Shown piece after piece: positions 1 to 8,116 of a DNA stretch of 64,000 nt. The notes under the pieces were generated by a model. The model had not been told where the DNA came from. It searched no databases and was given only the letters and a program-made list of their open reading frames with translations. The position numbers were made by a program, and so were the translations under genes. The number at the start of each line of letters is the position of its first letter. Position 1 is the first letter of the stretch. Source of the DNA: Francisellaceae bacterium (GTDB taxonomy: Bacteria; Pseudomonadota; Gammaproteobacteria; Francisellales; Francisellaceae). Location: assembly GCA_028355575.1 (NCBI GenBank), contig JAOMSY010000006.1, forward strand, positions 1-64,000, in the 5' to 3' direction.

Positions 1-1668
1 AACTTTTTGATAATCTTTCAAGTCATCGTTAATTTGATTATAAACAAAGACTCTTAGCGCGTAATTTACTTGCTTGCTTTCCCAGTTTAACTGCCCGGTA
101 CCGTCAAAATAAAATTCATTACCATGCCAATTAAACTTTTTAGTATAAATCGTATTTTCATTCAGCGTATTCAGCATATATAAATCATAAAGTCGAGTTT
201 CTTTACCATTATCACTATCAATTTTAGTGCCTAATGAATTAAGGGTAGCAATTTCCTGCCTCACATTTTCAAAGCTCTCCCCTATGTGTCTAGTATGGAC
301 AACTGACTCTAAGAAGTCCTGAAACTTCATTGCTGAAACATTTAAATCAACACCCTTTAATATCGCAAGCTTTGAGGTAACGGTCATATCACCCATTAAA
401 AGCTTATCATTATCAACATGGCCATCGACATTAATTTTTTTGAAAAATATTTCTGCCCCATTCAAATTAACATAATCACTCAGATGTAAGTGCGTCACAT
501 TTAAATTAAATTGTGATTTAAACGGCATTTCACTCAGGATTTTATAATTTCCATATATTTTAGACCGCCCCAGCTGACCAGATATATTTTCTATTTTAAG
601 TGATTTCGTTTCGGAGTTATCACCTGTTACATCCATACTCAGATTCTGAACATCCCAAACCAAACTCGGATCAGATGTTGTACTTGTTGGTAATGTAATG
701 CCAAATCGTTCAAATATAGCTGCTTCTTGGGCATTATCTATTAACACTTGCATAGAGAATTTAGATGATGCGCTATCAACGACGATGTTATGCAAATAGG
801 CATTTAAGAGGTTTTGCACATATACATTTAAATTTGAACGCAATTTTTCATTTTCAGCATTGTATTCAAAGTTACCTGAAATGTTGACGTTATAGTTACC
901 ATAATCTCTTGAAATGACATTAAATTGTTGCGCTACACCACTCAAAGTAACGACATTATCAATAATATTAACTGTGCCTGATCCTGCAGAGCTTGCATTT
1001 TTTATATATTTTGTAGAAAAACTCACATCCGTTTTATACGCAATAGGTAGTTCATTACTATTAAAGTGAAAGTTAAAGTAGTTAATCATTCCATATTTAT
1101 GTGAGATTGGGCTTTGGTAATCAATCTTAACATTCTCGAATTGAATTGAATTTAATGAAAAATTCATTTTCCTATTCTTTGGAATGTCACCAAGACTACT
1201 AACTTGTTTTTTCTGCGTGCTTTTATTATCTACAGTCTGCGAATGGTTCTCCTTACTTTGGCTAATCTGCTTATGAACATTCCAATTATTTTCACCTTTA
1301 GCATTTCGTCTTAAATTAACATTTACATCCGTAAACTTAATTGATTCAATAACTGGCTTACCAAACAAAAAAGAAAACATAGTAATGTTTGCGGTTAATT
1401 CTTTAAACGAAATAAATTTTTCTTGTTGTGGGAAGTTACCAGGATTCTTTATGTAGACTGAATCAATGATCAACTTCGAGGTAGGGAAGAGTCTCAAAGT
1501 GATATCACCCTCAATCACTAATTCTCGCCCCAGATTTTTTTTGACGATAGCCTGTAACTGAGCTTTGTAACCACTTGAATCCATAAAATTAGGCAAAATG
1601 ACTGCTGCGGCAATAATTAATATGATGATACAAATGATGGTTATAGCTAACCACTTAATAATTTTCAT
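1..1668 (-). CDS. AsmA family protein, 3' part cut by window edge
   Basis: The reading frame starts at an ATG at 1668 and stays open for 556 codons to the left edge, so the C-terminus is missing. Residues 1-28 form one N-terminal membrane anchor (start MKIIKWLAI). Next comes the AsmA N-terminal pattern, with SGYKAQLQAIVKKNLGREL followed by EGDITLRLFPT. The rest is beta-rich and low in cysteine, as in AsmA/DUF748 proteins. These are inner-membrane-anchored periplasmic proteins; in E. coli the family is linked to phospholipid transport to the outer membrane and to outer-membrane protein assembly. The gene is divergent from the LptM-like and DUF481 genes, so this end of the window looks envelope-related. 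Family membership is clear; which AsmA paralogue it is cannot be told. Confidence 0.85.
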   Translation of the reverse strand, partial: MKIIKWLAITIICIIILIIAAAVILPNFMDSSGYKAQLQAIVKKNLGRELVIEGDITLRLFPTSKLIIDSVYIKNPGNFPQQEKFISFKELTANITMFSFLFGKPVIESIKFTDVNVNLRRNAKGENNWNVHKQISQSKENHSQTVDNKSTQKKQVSSLGDIPKNRKMNFSLNSIQFENVKIDYQSPISHKYGMINYFNFHFNSNELPIAYKTDVSFSTKYIKNASSAGSGTVNIIDNVVTLSGVAQQFNVISRDYGNYNVNISGNFEYNAENEKLRSNLNVYVQNLLNAYLHNIVVDSASSKFSMQVLIDNAQEAAIFERFGITLPTSTTSDPSLVWDVQNLSMDVTGDNSETKSLKIENISGQLGRSKIYGNYKILSEMPFKSQFNLNVTHLHLSDYVNLNGAEIFFKKINVDGHVDNDKLLMGDMTVTSKLAILKGVDLNVSAMKFQDFLESVVHTRHIGESFENVRQEIATLNSLGTKIDSDNGKETRLYDLYMLNTLNENTIYTKKFNWHGNEFYFDGTGQLNWESKQVNYALRVFVYNQINDDLKDYQKV

Positions 1669-1711
1669 TGTGATGTCCCTTGAGTAAAGCCTTATTTCTA
1701 TCTATGTTAGA

Positions 1712-1743
1712 TTGACAGAAATTGTTCTATTTTCACTTATATA
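1712..1743 (+). promoter_or_regulatory. Possible sigma70 promoter for the lptM-like/DUF481 pair
   Basis: A perfect TTGACA at 1712-1717 is followed by TATATA at 1738-1743. The 20-base spacer is longer than the optimal 17, so this is a tentative call. It would start transcription near 1750, about 50 bases before the small lipoprotein gene. Confidence 0.3.
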
Positions 1744-1798
1744 AAAATAGGACTGAATTACGGATGAAGCAATAGAAGTTCAATTTTTAAGGATGAAA

Positions 1799-1960
1799 AT
1801 GAGAAAGTGTATTGCAATCCTGTTTGCCATGTGTTTTTTAGCTGCTTGTGGGCAAATGGGTTCGCTATATTTACCTAAAGGCGAGAAACAAGTACCCCAA
1901 TCTAATCAATCAAGTGGTGATTCTAGTGAAGAAGCCAACATGCCAGCAACTGAGACATAA
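1799..1960 (+). CDS. lptM: Small LptM/YifL-like outer-membrane lipoprotein
   Basis: A 53-residue protein with a lipoprotein signal (MRKCIAILFAMCFLAAC) whose lipobox LAAC places the lipidated cysteine near residue 17. Right after it, CGQMGSLYLPKGEK matches the conserved start of E. coli LptM (YifL), where CG, then LY(F/L)P, marks the family. The tail is short, polar and disordered. LptM helps the LPS translocon LptD/LptE reach its oxidised, mature form at the outer membrane. The start at 1799 is preferred over the ATG at 1793 because AAGG at 1789-1792 is about six bases from 1799 but touches 1793. It is followed 12 bases later by a DUF481 barrel gene, not by the lysA/dapF neighbours known in enterics. 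The match rests on a short motif. Confidence 0.7.
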   Translation: MRKCIAILFAMCFLAACGQMGSLYLPKGEKQVPQSNQSSGDSSEEANMPATET

Positions 1961-1972
1961 GATAAATCTTAA

Positions 1973-3133
1973 ATGAAAAAAATACTTTTATTATCCATGT
2001 TATTGGTTCCTATGCTATGTACTGCAGAGCCTGAAAACGAAGAAAATTCAACTTTAACAACTGATGATTCATCAACAGAAGCACAAACAGCTGATGATTA
2101 TAATTCAGAAAAAAATAAGTTAATGTTCATTCAGGTGCCTATGTCATCAAATGAGCCAATGATTTTTGTCAATGGGGATGATCAATCTAAACAAATACCC
2201 GCAGGCGAAGAAAAAATTAAAACAGCCGAGCAAGCACAGGCTTTAGCCGAAAAATATCAAAAGCTTGCAGATAGTTTTAAAAAACTCGCTGATCAAAAGA
2301 AAAAAGAAAAAGAAGAAAAGATCATACAAATCGCATTAGAAAAAGCAAAAGCACAAAAGTCAAAGGCAGAACAGGCTGAAGATATTGATGAAGCAGTCGA
2401 CTTAGCAGGCGACCCTGTTGTTAAACAATTTATAAAAGAGGAATCTGGTTCACCATTTGATGGATCAAACTTCTCGTTTGGTGGCTCAAATACAACGGGT
2501 AATACAGAAACGACAAACATTACTTTAGGTGGGTTGTTAAACTTTATTCCAAAAGGCTATAACGGCCAATGGGAAAACAATGTCGCAACAAATTATCAAT
2601 ACCAAACTGGCGGAGATAGGGGGTCATCTAAAGTTGGTCAGACTCAAGTAAATCGATTCTATCTGTCACAGACTTCCAACTATTTCTTTACCTCTAAAAA
2701 ACGAAATGGTTTCACCTGGAATATAAATTATCTGAATGATAAATTTGATGGCTTTTATTACATCGTTAATGAAAGCGCGGGTTTCTTGAGACGTATTCTT
2801 GAAACAGAAACCATGACTCTCGATGCAAGTTTATCTCCTGGTTTACAGCAGTTTAGAGAGCGCAGCGATGATAATTTTCAGAACCTCCCAAGTTTAACAC
2901 TCAAAATTAACTATGCTTGGAATTTAACAGATGACACTGTGTTTACCCAAAATTTTGCAAGCACAACGAGTAGTAACACCACACTTTCGACGTCTAACAC
3001 TACAATAGCAACGAAGCTTTGGGAAAATTTCCAATTGAATACGAGCTTCTTAGCATCTTTCTCATCAAAACCACAGCCAAACAAAGTCAAAACAAATACG
3101 ACGACACAGGTTACCATTCAATATAATTTCTAA
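1973..3133 (+). CDS. DUF481 outer-membrane beta-barrel protein with coiled-coil N-domain
   Basis: The 386-residue product has a signal peptide (residues 1-18, MKKILLLSMLLVPMLCTA), an acidic linker, and a Lys/Ala/Glu-rich coiled coil at about 80-140. From about 165 to the end it has a DUF481-like barrel: a GNTETTNITLGG turn, alternating aromatic strands, the FDGFYYIVNESAGFLRRIL stretch typical of the family, and a C-terminal Phe after QYN as in outer-membrane barrels. DUF481 proteins (YdiY type) sit in the outer membrane and are mostly of unknown function; a few are salt- or acid-induced. The coiled coil before the barrel is an addition to the usual architecture. It probably shares a transcript with the LptM-like gene 12 bases upstream. 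Its end overlaps comF tail to tail by four bases. Confidence 0.75.
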   Translation: MKKILLLSMLLVPMLCTAEPENEENSTLTTDDSSTEAQTADDYNSEKNKLMFIQVPMSSNEPMIFVNGDDQSKQIPAGEEKIKTAEQAQALAEKYQKLADSFKKLADQKKKEKEEKIIQIALEKAKAQKSKAEQAEDIDEAVDLAGDPVVKQFIKEESGSPFDGSNFSFGGSNTTGNTETTNITLGGLLNFIPKGYNGQWENNVATNYQYQTGGDRGSSKVGQTQVNRFYLSQTSNYFFTSKKRNGFTWNINYLNDKFDGFYYIVNESAGFLRRILETETMTLDASLSPGLQQFRERSDDNFQNLPSLTLKINYAWNLTDDTVFTQNFASTTSSNTTLSTSNTTIATKLWENFQLNTSFLASFSSKPQPNKVKTNTTTQVTIQYNF

Positions 3134-3837
3134 TTAGTTTTTAATCTCATAGATAGACAACATACACAGACGTTTTTGATACCTGACCGTTTCAGTTCAT
3201 TTGACAGCTCATGTAATGAGAAGCCAGTTGTTATGATATCGTCAATCACTAATACTGATTTATAGTTTCTAGCAGAAATAACGTTAAAGGCCTGTTTGAT
3301 ATTTTCTTTGCGTTGCACTAATGAAAGCTTATTCTGATAATGCGTATGCTTAACACGCTTGGCATAGTTTGAATCAATAGGAATATGAAACATTTTGCTA
3401 ATATACTTTGCTAAATATATTGATTGATTAAAACCCCGCTTTAAATTTCGCCTAGTGTGGATGGGCATAGGAATAATCACATCATATTGCTCCACTTCTA
3501 TTTCATTTTTAATACACTGATAAAATAAGTGCTGGAGTATTTTCCCTGCTAAAAAATTATGATTAAATTTAAATGCTTTAACCAATAACTGCATACTCTC
3601 TTTATACTCATAAAAAGCATAAGCATCATCCCAAGCCGGATTATTTACCGAAATATTATTTGGAACACAGCCTGATATATCATTTACCCTAGGTAGTATT
3701 GACTGACAGTAATGACATATCGCAACCTTAGGTGTGCTAGTTTGACCACAGACAAAACAATTGTTTGCAATAAAGCTTTGCTTTAATAAGTGATAAATTT
3801 TGCCTACAATAGCCACATCAAGGTTGAAATGATACAT
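3130..3837 (-). CDS. comF: ComF family phosphoribosyltransferase-like protein
   Basis: The 235-residue protein has the ComF layout. An N-terminal zinc-ribbon-like pair of CxxC motifs (CFVCG and CHYC, about residues 28-45) precedes a type I phosphoribosyltransferase domain ending in the PRPP-binding motif VLVIDDIITTG (about 195-205). RRNLKRGFNQ matches the family's RGFNQ signature. ComF proteins are needed for DNA uptake in naturally competent bacteria, probably acting on incoming single-stranded DNA in the cytoplasm; gammaproteobacterial members (GntX) are less well defined. The start codon lies one base from the divergent bioC start, and a TATAAT (3846-3851, minus strand) sits only eight bases upstream, hinting at a leaderless message. 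Confidence 0.85.
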   Translation of the reverse strand: MYHFNLDVAIVGKIYHLLKQSFIANNCFVCGQTSTPKVAICHYCQSILPRVNDISGCVPNNISVNNPAWDDAYAFYEYKESMQLLVKAFKFNHNFLAGKILQHLFYQCIKNEIEVEQYDVIIPMPIHTRRNLKRGFNQSIYLAKYISKMFHIPIDSNYAKRVKHTHYQNKLSLVQRKENIKQAFNVISARNYKSVLVIDDIITTGFSLHELSNELKRSGIKNVCVCCLSMRLKTN

Positions 3838-3838
3838 A

Positions 3839-4684
3839 ATGTTTGATTATACGTTATACAAGAAAAAAATCCTCAGTAACAAAAAAATAAATACTGCCGG
3901 ATTTATAGAAATAGAAATTCTAGACCGTTTAATGGATAAACTTAGTTTCATTAAAATTAACCCTAAAAATATTCTATGTGTAGGCAGCAGTTTTGGACAA
4001 CTGAGCCAACTCATACGAGAAAAATACCCTAAGGCAAATGTAACTTGTTGTGATTTACTGACAGAATCTATTACTTCCTCTATAAGCCAATCCACAAGAA
4101 TTAAACATATCACTCAAGATATTGACCTAGAATTACCATACCAGGATAACCACTTTGATTTAATTATTTCCAACTTACTATTGCATAAATTAGATCACAC
4201 TGAACATTTTATTCGAGAAGTGAAGCGAATACTGGTAAACCAAGGTATGTGCTTATTTTCTATGTTTGGCGTTGAAACATTGAAAGAAGTTGCAATTGCG
4301 TGGCAACAAATTGATACACACTCACACATACAGCCATTCTTTGATATGCATGACATTGGTGATTTAGCCTTAAAAGCAGGATTCGAACAACCCGTCTTAG
4401 ATGTTGAGTTCATAAAATTCACATATAACAAAGCGCTCAAAGTCATTCAGGATATTCGAGAACTCAACGACCCACTTGCACTTGAAAATATGCGTAAAAC
4501 ACTAACAGGTAAAAAGCGCTGGTATCAATTCATTCATCAGCTAGAGACCAGCTCCCCCATAACCATTACTTATGAAGTGATATACGGTCATATTGTCAAA
4601 CAAGTTAAAAACGTCTCAAAACTAAAAAACAATACTGCTAAAGTATCAATAGAAAGCCTAAAAGAAACCCTTAATAGGAAATGA
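3839..4684 (+). CDS. bioC: Malonyl-[acyl-carrier protein] O-methyltransferase BioC
   Basis: The 281-residue class I SAM methyltransferase has motif I at about residues 45-53 (ILCVGSSFGQ) and a FDLIISNLLLHKLD post-motif segment. It continues with the FREVKRIL-like helix and MCLFSMFGVETLKE, which are characteristic of BioC. BioC methylates malonyl-ACP so that the fatty-acid synthase can build the pimeloyl moiety of biotin. No other bio genes are in the window, so the assignment rests on the sequence pattern; a generic SAM methyltransferase is the alternative. Its end overlaps the following HAD gene's first possible start by four bases, suggesting co-translation. The nearest Shine-Dalgarno candidate (AAGG at 3820-3823) is 15 bases from the start, poorly placed. 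Confidence 0.7.
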   Translation: MFDYTLYKKKILSNKKINTAGFIEIEILDRLMDKLSFIKINPKNILCVGSSFGQLSQLIREKYPKANVTCCDLLTESITSSISQSTRIKHITQDIDLELPYQDNHFDLIISNLLLHKLDHTEHFIREVKRILVNQGMCLFSMFGVETLKEVAIAWQQIDTHSHIQPFFDMHDIGDLALKAGFEQPVLDVEFIKFTYNKALKVIQDIRELNDPLALENMRKTLTGKKRWYQFIHQLETSSPITITYEVIYGHIVKQVKNVSKLKNNTAKVSIESLKETLNRK

Positions 4685-4686
4685 AC

Positions 4687-5358
4687 ATGTCAAAAGGTAC
4701 CGTCATATTTGACTTTGATTCAACGATTATTCAAATTGAATCACTTGAAGAAATACTTGCCGATAAGCTTAAAAATAATCCAGCTGGTATGGATGAAATC
4801 AAATCACTTACTAACCTAGGCATGAATGGTGATATATTATTTCAAGACTCCCTATCACAACGCTTAGCAATAGCGGCGCCTAATCTCGATGATTTAACAG
4901 GATTTTATACTCAGCATCAGTTTAATATTATCACTAATGGTCTGCCTGAGTTAATACTATGGCTTCAAAAGAATGACATAGAGGTATTTATTATTAGTGG
5001 CGGGTTATATGAATCTATTCTACCTTATGCAACCGCGTTAAATATAAAGTCTAGCTTTGTTCATGCTGTAAAATTAAGTTGGGATACGAAGGGAAAATAT
5101 TTAGGCATGAATCCAAAGGACCCTTTCTCAATTTCTAAGCTAAATGGTGCTAAGTTAATAGCAGAAGAATGGCAAAAGCCAAGCATTATTGTTGGAGATG
5201 GCTTCACCGACTATCAATTATATGAATCTGGCCTAACCACAAATTTTATTGCTTATACCGAGCATCAATCACGTGATAAAGTTGTTAAGTTAGCCGACTA
5301 TATTGCTCGAGACTGTATCGAACTAAAAAAACATATTAAGAAGATGATATCTACCTAA
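4687..5358 (+). CDS. SerB-like HAD-family phosphatase
   Basis: The product of about 223 residues carries all HAD phosphatase motifs: DFDSTI near the N-terminus (motif I, nucleophile Asp), ISGG in the middle (motif II, Ser), and GDGFTDYQL (motif III acidic pair). The subfamily is IB, phosphoserine-phosphatase-like, but it lacks the N-terminal ACT domain of enteric SerB. The last step of serine synthesis is a reasonable guess; another small phosphomonoester is possible. The start at 4687 is chosen because AGGA at 4676-4679 lies seven bases away, whereas it touches the ATG at 4681. It is probably transcribed with bioC. Confidence 0.8.
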   Translation: MSKGTVIFDFDSTIIQIESLEEILADKLKNNPAGMDEIKSLTNLGMNGDILFQDSLSQRLAIAAPNLDDLTGFYTQHQFNIITNGLPELILWLQKNDIEVFIISGGLYESILPYATALNIKSSFVHAVKLSWDTKGKYLGMNPKDPFSISKLNGAKLIAEEWQKPSIIVGDGFTDYQLYESGLTTNFIAYTEHQSRDKVVKLADYIARDCIELKKHIKKMIST

Positions 5359-5424
5359 AATTTGAAATAGCATCCCAAACATGAAAACGAGCATCTGTAA
5401 TGGGTATGTTATTCATGACCGCTA

Positions 5425-6441
5425 TCAAACTCTTCTGTTTTTAAATATAGAATGTATATATGCAATTAAGATTAAGCTAATCCCTATAGTACCCGTTAAC
5501 CACTCAGGTACTTCTGTAAATATTTTTATAAATAAGATTATCGCCAAAAACCCAATGGCATAATGAGCCCCATGCTCTAGATACTGATATTTAGCCAATG
5601 TTTGTCTTTCTACAAATAATATTGTCAACGAACGCACATACATTGCACCAATACCTAACCCAATCATAATAATGAATATGTTTGTGGAAATTGCAAAGGC
5701 ACCGATAACACCATCAAAGCTAAATGAGGCATCTAACACCTCCAGGTAAATAAAACCTAACAACCCATTTTTAGCGACTTGACTTGGACTATGTCCGCCT
5801 AATGAATGATTGAAGAGACTCAATAATTCATGTATTGCTACACCACAGGCAAAAGCAATGGCAACATGGGCGCCAATACCTTCATCCCATTCAGCAAGAA
5901 CGGAAATAATAACGCCTAATACAACTGCTAAAATAAGATGTATCAACGGAATTTTTCTTAGCGAAATTAATATTTTACTTTCTTCGAAAGCCTTGAACCA
6001 GTTAATCTCTAACTCTTCTAACAGAAAAAAATGCAGAAAAACCATAAATAAGAAACCACCACCGAAAGCACAAATATAAGGTAATCCCTCATCTAAGGTT
6101 TCATGATACTTAGCCGGCTCGTAAATTGCTAAATGAAATACTTCTCCAAAATGGATATCTGTCGTTAAGGTCACCAATAAAATTGGGAAAACAAGCCGCA
6201 TACCAAAAACAGCAATCGGCATACCAACCCAAATAAATATTTTTTGCCAAACTGGAGGCATAGCTGATAATGTTTTTGCATTGACAACGGCATTATCGAA
6301 ACTAAGCGAAATTTCTAATAAAGCTAAAATGACAACCAAGTATAAAGAAGAAAGAATATGGTTCTGATCAACAAAACAGGCCGCTATTAGTCCGAGCGCT
6401 GTAATAAAAAACGAGCCGTAAAAATATTTTAATTTATCCAT
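5425..6441 (-). CDS. DUF475/TerC-family integral membrane protein
   Basis: The 338-residue protein has roughly eight to nine hydrophobic segments and two copies of the acidic TerC-type signature: SFDNAVVNA after the second helix (about 47-55) and SFDGVIGAFA (about 240-250). The intramembrane Asp residues probably bind a metal ion. TerC relatives such as Alx and MeeF export or handle Mn2+, sometimes at translocation sites, and the DUF475 branch is largely uncharacterised. It is last in a leftward cluster behind pyrC (13-base gap) and the chagasin-like gene. Metal transport is an inference from the family, not from the neighbourhood. Confidence 0.85.
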   Translation of the reverse strand: MDKLKYFYGSFFITALGLIAACFVDQNHILSSLYLVVILALLEISLSFDNAVVNAKTLSAMPPVWQKIFIWVGMPIAVFGMRLVFPILLVTLTTDIHFGEVFHLAIYEPAKYHETLDEGLPYICAFGGGFLFMVFLHFFLLEELEINWFKAFEESKILISLRKIPLIHLILAVVLGVIISVLAEWDEGIGAHVAIAFACGVAIHELLSLFNHSLGGHSPSQVAKNGLLGFIYLEVLDASFSFDGVIGAFAISTNIFIIMIGLGIGAMYVRSLTILFVERQTLAKYQYLEHGAHYAIGFLAIILFIKIFTEVPEWLTGTIGISLILIAYIHSIFKNRRV

Positions 6442-6454
6442 AATGGCTCTATCT

Positions 6455-7576
6455 CTATATTTTTATTTTCCAGTCTAACTCAGTTCCATTAGCCTCGTGT
6501 GCAGGATTTAACCCAATAAGCAAAGGAATTAGGTCTCCTAATTGAGTTTTCGTTATTTCTAGAGATTCTCTTTCTTTGATTAAAGTAAATGTTTCTTTAG
6601 ATACGGGAAAATGATAAAACTGAGGACCCAGTTCACATAAGAATTTCTTAAATATTTTTTGATTTTTCAGCTCAGACATATTAAGACCAGCACCTTCAAA
6701 CGCTTTTATATAGAGTTGAGGCGCAATAGGTGCAGAATAACATCCAGCAGCACAACCACAGGCGGTTGCTTTAGTGGTATGAGGCGCGCTATCCGTTCCA
6801 GCAAAAAACTTAGTATTACCAGCGCTTGTAACGGCATCAAGCAACGCTAAACGGTCTTGTTCGAATTTAAGCAAAGGTAAACAATATAAGTGATATTTCA
6901 GCCCCTGAAGCAAATCAGCAATATTAAACAACAGATGCTGAGGTGTAACCGTTGCTGCCACATTTTCATTTGCATTAAGAACAAAATCAGTCGCAATTTT
7001 TGTTGTTAAGTGCTCACACACGATCTTTAAATTAGGCAATTGTTCATGCAGGGTAGGCATTTCATTTTTATAAAAAGCTTCTTCCGCATTGGTTTCACGC
7101 CCAAAATAATGTGCTGAATCTATCCCAGACTGCTCTCCATGCACACAAAGCACAATACCATGTGTTTGCATGGCATGAAAAACACCATTTTGGACAAAGT
7201 GATCAAAACCACAACCATGTTCAGAATTTGTTGTACCATGCGGAGGATAATATTTACACGCTTTTAATAACCCTGATTTTGCCCCTGTTTCAATCATTAC
7301 TGGTGTTGTATCTTTCGTCAAATATAAAGGAACGATAATTTGATCAAAACAATCACCACCATTATTTATAATGCTCTGGAAGTATGATTCTATACTCCAG
7401 TAGGGTAATGGACTATTTTCATGGATTTTAGCGACAGGTGGTTTAGTATTTGGCATCGCCAATACCCCTGCACATCCAGCCTTTATTTGATCATTTATCA
7501 CAGCAGGCAATAAAGCATCTTGCCTTAAATGTGTATGTAAATCATACCATTTAGGCAAAGTTATTTCGATTGACAT
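6455..7576 (-). CDS. pyrC: Dihydroorotase, PyrC class II type
   Basis: About 373 residues, slightly longer than the usual 345-350. It has the binuclear zinc site of the amidohydrolase superfamily: DLHTHLR near the N-terminus, the carbamylated-Lys region (CKYYPPHGTTNSEHG), VHGE, CEHLTT, and GTDSAPH with the catalytic Asp. The CGCAAGC and APIAP segments match the E. coli PyrC type rather than the Gram-positive type. It closes carbamoyl aspartate to dihydroorotate in pyrimidine synthesis, downstream of CarAB (carB is also in this window). The start at 7576 is preferred because AGGG lies six bases upstream and touches the ATG at 7582. Confidence 0.93.
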   Translation of the reverse strand: MSIEITLPKWYDLHTHLRQDALLPAVINDQIKAGCAGVLAMPNTKPPVAKIHENSPLPYWSIESYFQSIINNGGDCFDQIIVPLYLTKDTTPVMIETGAKSGLLKACKYYPPHGTTNSEHGCGFDHFVQNGVFHAMQTHGIVLCVHGEQSGIDSAHYFGRETNAEEAFYKNEMPTLHEQLPNLKIVCEHLTTKIATDFVLNANENVAATVTPQHLLFNIADLLQGLKYHLYCLPLLKFEQDRLALLDAVTSAGNTKFFAGTDSAPHTTKATACGCAAGCYSAPIAPQLYIKAFEGAGLNMSELKNQKIFKKFLCELGPQFYHFPVSKETFTLIKERESLEITKTQLGDLIPLLIGLNPAHEANGTELDWKIKI

Positions 7577-7584
7577 ATTCATCC

Positions 7585-7989
7585 CTAATTTGGTGACGAA
7601 ATAACATAGACTGTTTTATAGTTTGGGCTATCCGATACGTCCCAGAAACGAATATAAGCAAAATGTAATTCTATAATTTGTGGGATGGCTTTAAATTTAT
7701 CTTTTGCTTCAAACTTAAACTCAACTTCACCTGGCGCACCAACCATTTTTTTACCTTCCTGTTCAGTTTTAGGCGCAGCATACTCATAGCCCTTAGCTTT
7801 TATAAAGTCAGTATCATAGTCGCTTTTCAAAACCCATTGATAACCAGTTGAGGGATTAGCTGGCAATGTTACCGTAAATGTTCGCTCGCCTTTGCTGATG
7901 ACTATAGGTTTCATGTTATCTTGCTGCCCATCAGCATACGCAAATAAATTAATGCTGATAAGCATACCGATAATTATTAGTTTTTTCAT
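7585..7989 (-). CDS. Secreted chagasin-like (I42) cysteine peptidase inhibitor
   Basis: The 134-residue protein has a signal peptide (MKKLIIIGMLISINLFAYA) and an immunoglobulin-like I42 domain. All three inhibitory loops can be seen: NPSTGYQW (loop BC), a Gly-rich GAPGEVEF segment (loop DE), and LHFAYIRFWD (loop FG, usually RPW). Chagasins block papain-family cysteine peptidases by entering the active cleft; bacterial members are thought to act in the periplasm or outside the cell. The start at 7989 (ATG with AAGG eight bases upstream) is better than the GTG at 7998. It is first in the cluster with pyrC and the TerC-like gene and divergent from fpr. Confidence 0.82.
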   Translation of the reverse strand: MKKLIIIGMLISINLFAYADGQQDNMKPIVISKGERTFTVTLPANPSTGYQWVLKSDYDTDFIKAKGYEYAAPKTEQEGKKMVGAPGEVEFKFEAKDKFKAIPQIIELHFAYIRFWDVSDSPNYKTVYVISSPN

Positions 7990-8074
7990 TTCTTCCACCT
8001 TTATGAATTGTTAATTATATTAAGCACTACTAAGGAAGATAATCAAAAATAACTCTGGGAGCAAGTCTAGTACT

Positions 8075-8093
8075 ATGCCATAATATTTGGCAT
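8075..8093. promoter_or_regulatory. Inverted repeat upstream of fpr, possible operator
   Basis: ATGCCA at 8075-8080 and TGGCAT at 8088-8093 form a perfect six-base inverted repeat around an AT-only seven-base spacer. It lies 24-42 bases before the fpr start, in the divergent region shared with the chagasin-like gene. It looks like a dimeric repressor or activator site; there is no T-run, so it is not a terminator. The protein that binds it is unknown. Confidence 0.35.
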
Positions 8094-8116
8094 TGATAAA
8101 AAAATGATGCATTGAA

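Noticed and set aside
5381-5563. Short open frame on the plus strand overlapping the end of the TerC-like gene
   Set aside because: Most of it lies antisense within the TerC-like coding region, with no ribosome-binding site or family pattern.
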